DNA from: Viridibacillus sp050278625
Lineage (GTDB): Bacteria; Bacillota; Bacilli; Bacillales_A; Planococcaceae
NCBI RefSeq assembly: GCF_050278625.1
Contig: NZ_JBNNTI010000015.1
Location: forward strand, 14,956 to 78,955
DNA length: 64,000 bases
Direction of reading: 5' to 3'
The translations under genes and the position numbers were made by a program. This document shows, in pieces, positions 63,831 to 64,000 of the stretch. Within the stretch, counting starts at the first letter, position 1. The number at the start of each line of letters is the position of its first letter. The notes beneath the pieces were generated by a model. It did no database searches. It had not been told where the DNA came from and saw only the letters and a program-made list of their open reading frames with translations.

Positions 63831-63874
63831 AAATAGAGTCGATTCTAAATTTCTAGAATAGACTCTATTTTTAT
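63831..63874. terminator. Rho-independent terminator
   Basis: AAATAGAGTC-g-ATTCTA...TAGAAT-a-GACTCTATTT with T-run. It ends the small membrane gene cluster. The remaining 126 bases are very AT-rich with no feature. Confidence 0.88.
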
Positions 63875-64000
63875 TTACAATTAACAAAGTAGAAAATGGA
63901 TTATAAATGAAATAGTTTTTTTTTAATTTAAAAAATTTATTTTATTTTAAATTTGTTTGTATATTTACCCAAAATCAATATATAAATTTTAAATTTTTTC

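Overview
The window reads as chromosome of a low-GC Gram-positive bacterium of the Bacillales, most likely Planococcaceae (Lysinibacillus/Solibacillus-like). The reasons are strong AAGGAGG-type ribosome binding sites, GTG and TTG starts, U-tailed terminators, a proline T-box leader on proBA, an opp operon with an oppA-oppB hairpin, and AT-rich intergenic DNA. The genus is an inference. No rRNA, tRNA, CRISPR array or intact insertion sequence was seen.

Layout. 0-6.3 kb: a barstar-like gene, two EamA/DMT permeases, small membrane or lipoproteins, a TrmB-type regulator with two matching operators, and an M3/M2-like peptidase. 6.3-9 kb: a decayed region with GC-rich repeats, a degenerate tandem duplication carrying a broken GNAT copy, transposase N-terminal scraps and a scrap of topB. 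9-17.3 kb: a calcium-type P-type ATPase, topB, and a vanR-vanS-vanY-like operon. 17.6-26 kb: TetR plus MFS exporter, PepD, a DinB-like protein, a decayed flavin reductase, a candidate structured RNA, and an HTH/membrane-protein pair. 26.2-31.7 kb: T-box plus proBA, a second HTH/membrane pair, and hypotheticals.

32.0-47.2 kb is the centrepiece: a GC-richer, Fur-box-controlled bacillibactin-type siderophore cluster (dhbA-C-E-B-F, mbtH-like, MFS exporter, Sfp-like PPTase). The residues lining the two DhbF adenylation pockets read as the glycine and threonine codes, so the expected product is the cyclic trimer of DHB-Gly-Thr. Two accessory genes are damaged: a besA-type trilactone esterase survives only as a pseudogene just upstream of dhbA, and the PPTase has a frameshift near its N-terminus. 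If this is not sequencing error, the cell needs an esterase and a PPTase from elsewhere.

47.4-64 kb: hypotheticals, including a DUF4085-like protein, the oppABCDF oligopeptide importer on the minus strand, two methyl-accepting chemotaxis proteins, a second copy of the palindromic repeat, a HAD phosphatase, and a group of small related membrane proteins, one interrupted by an in-frame stop.
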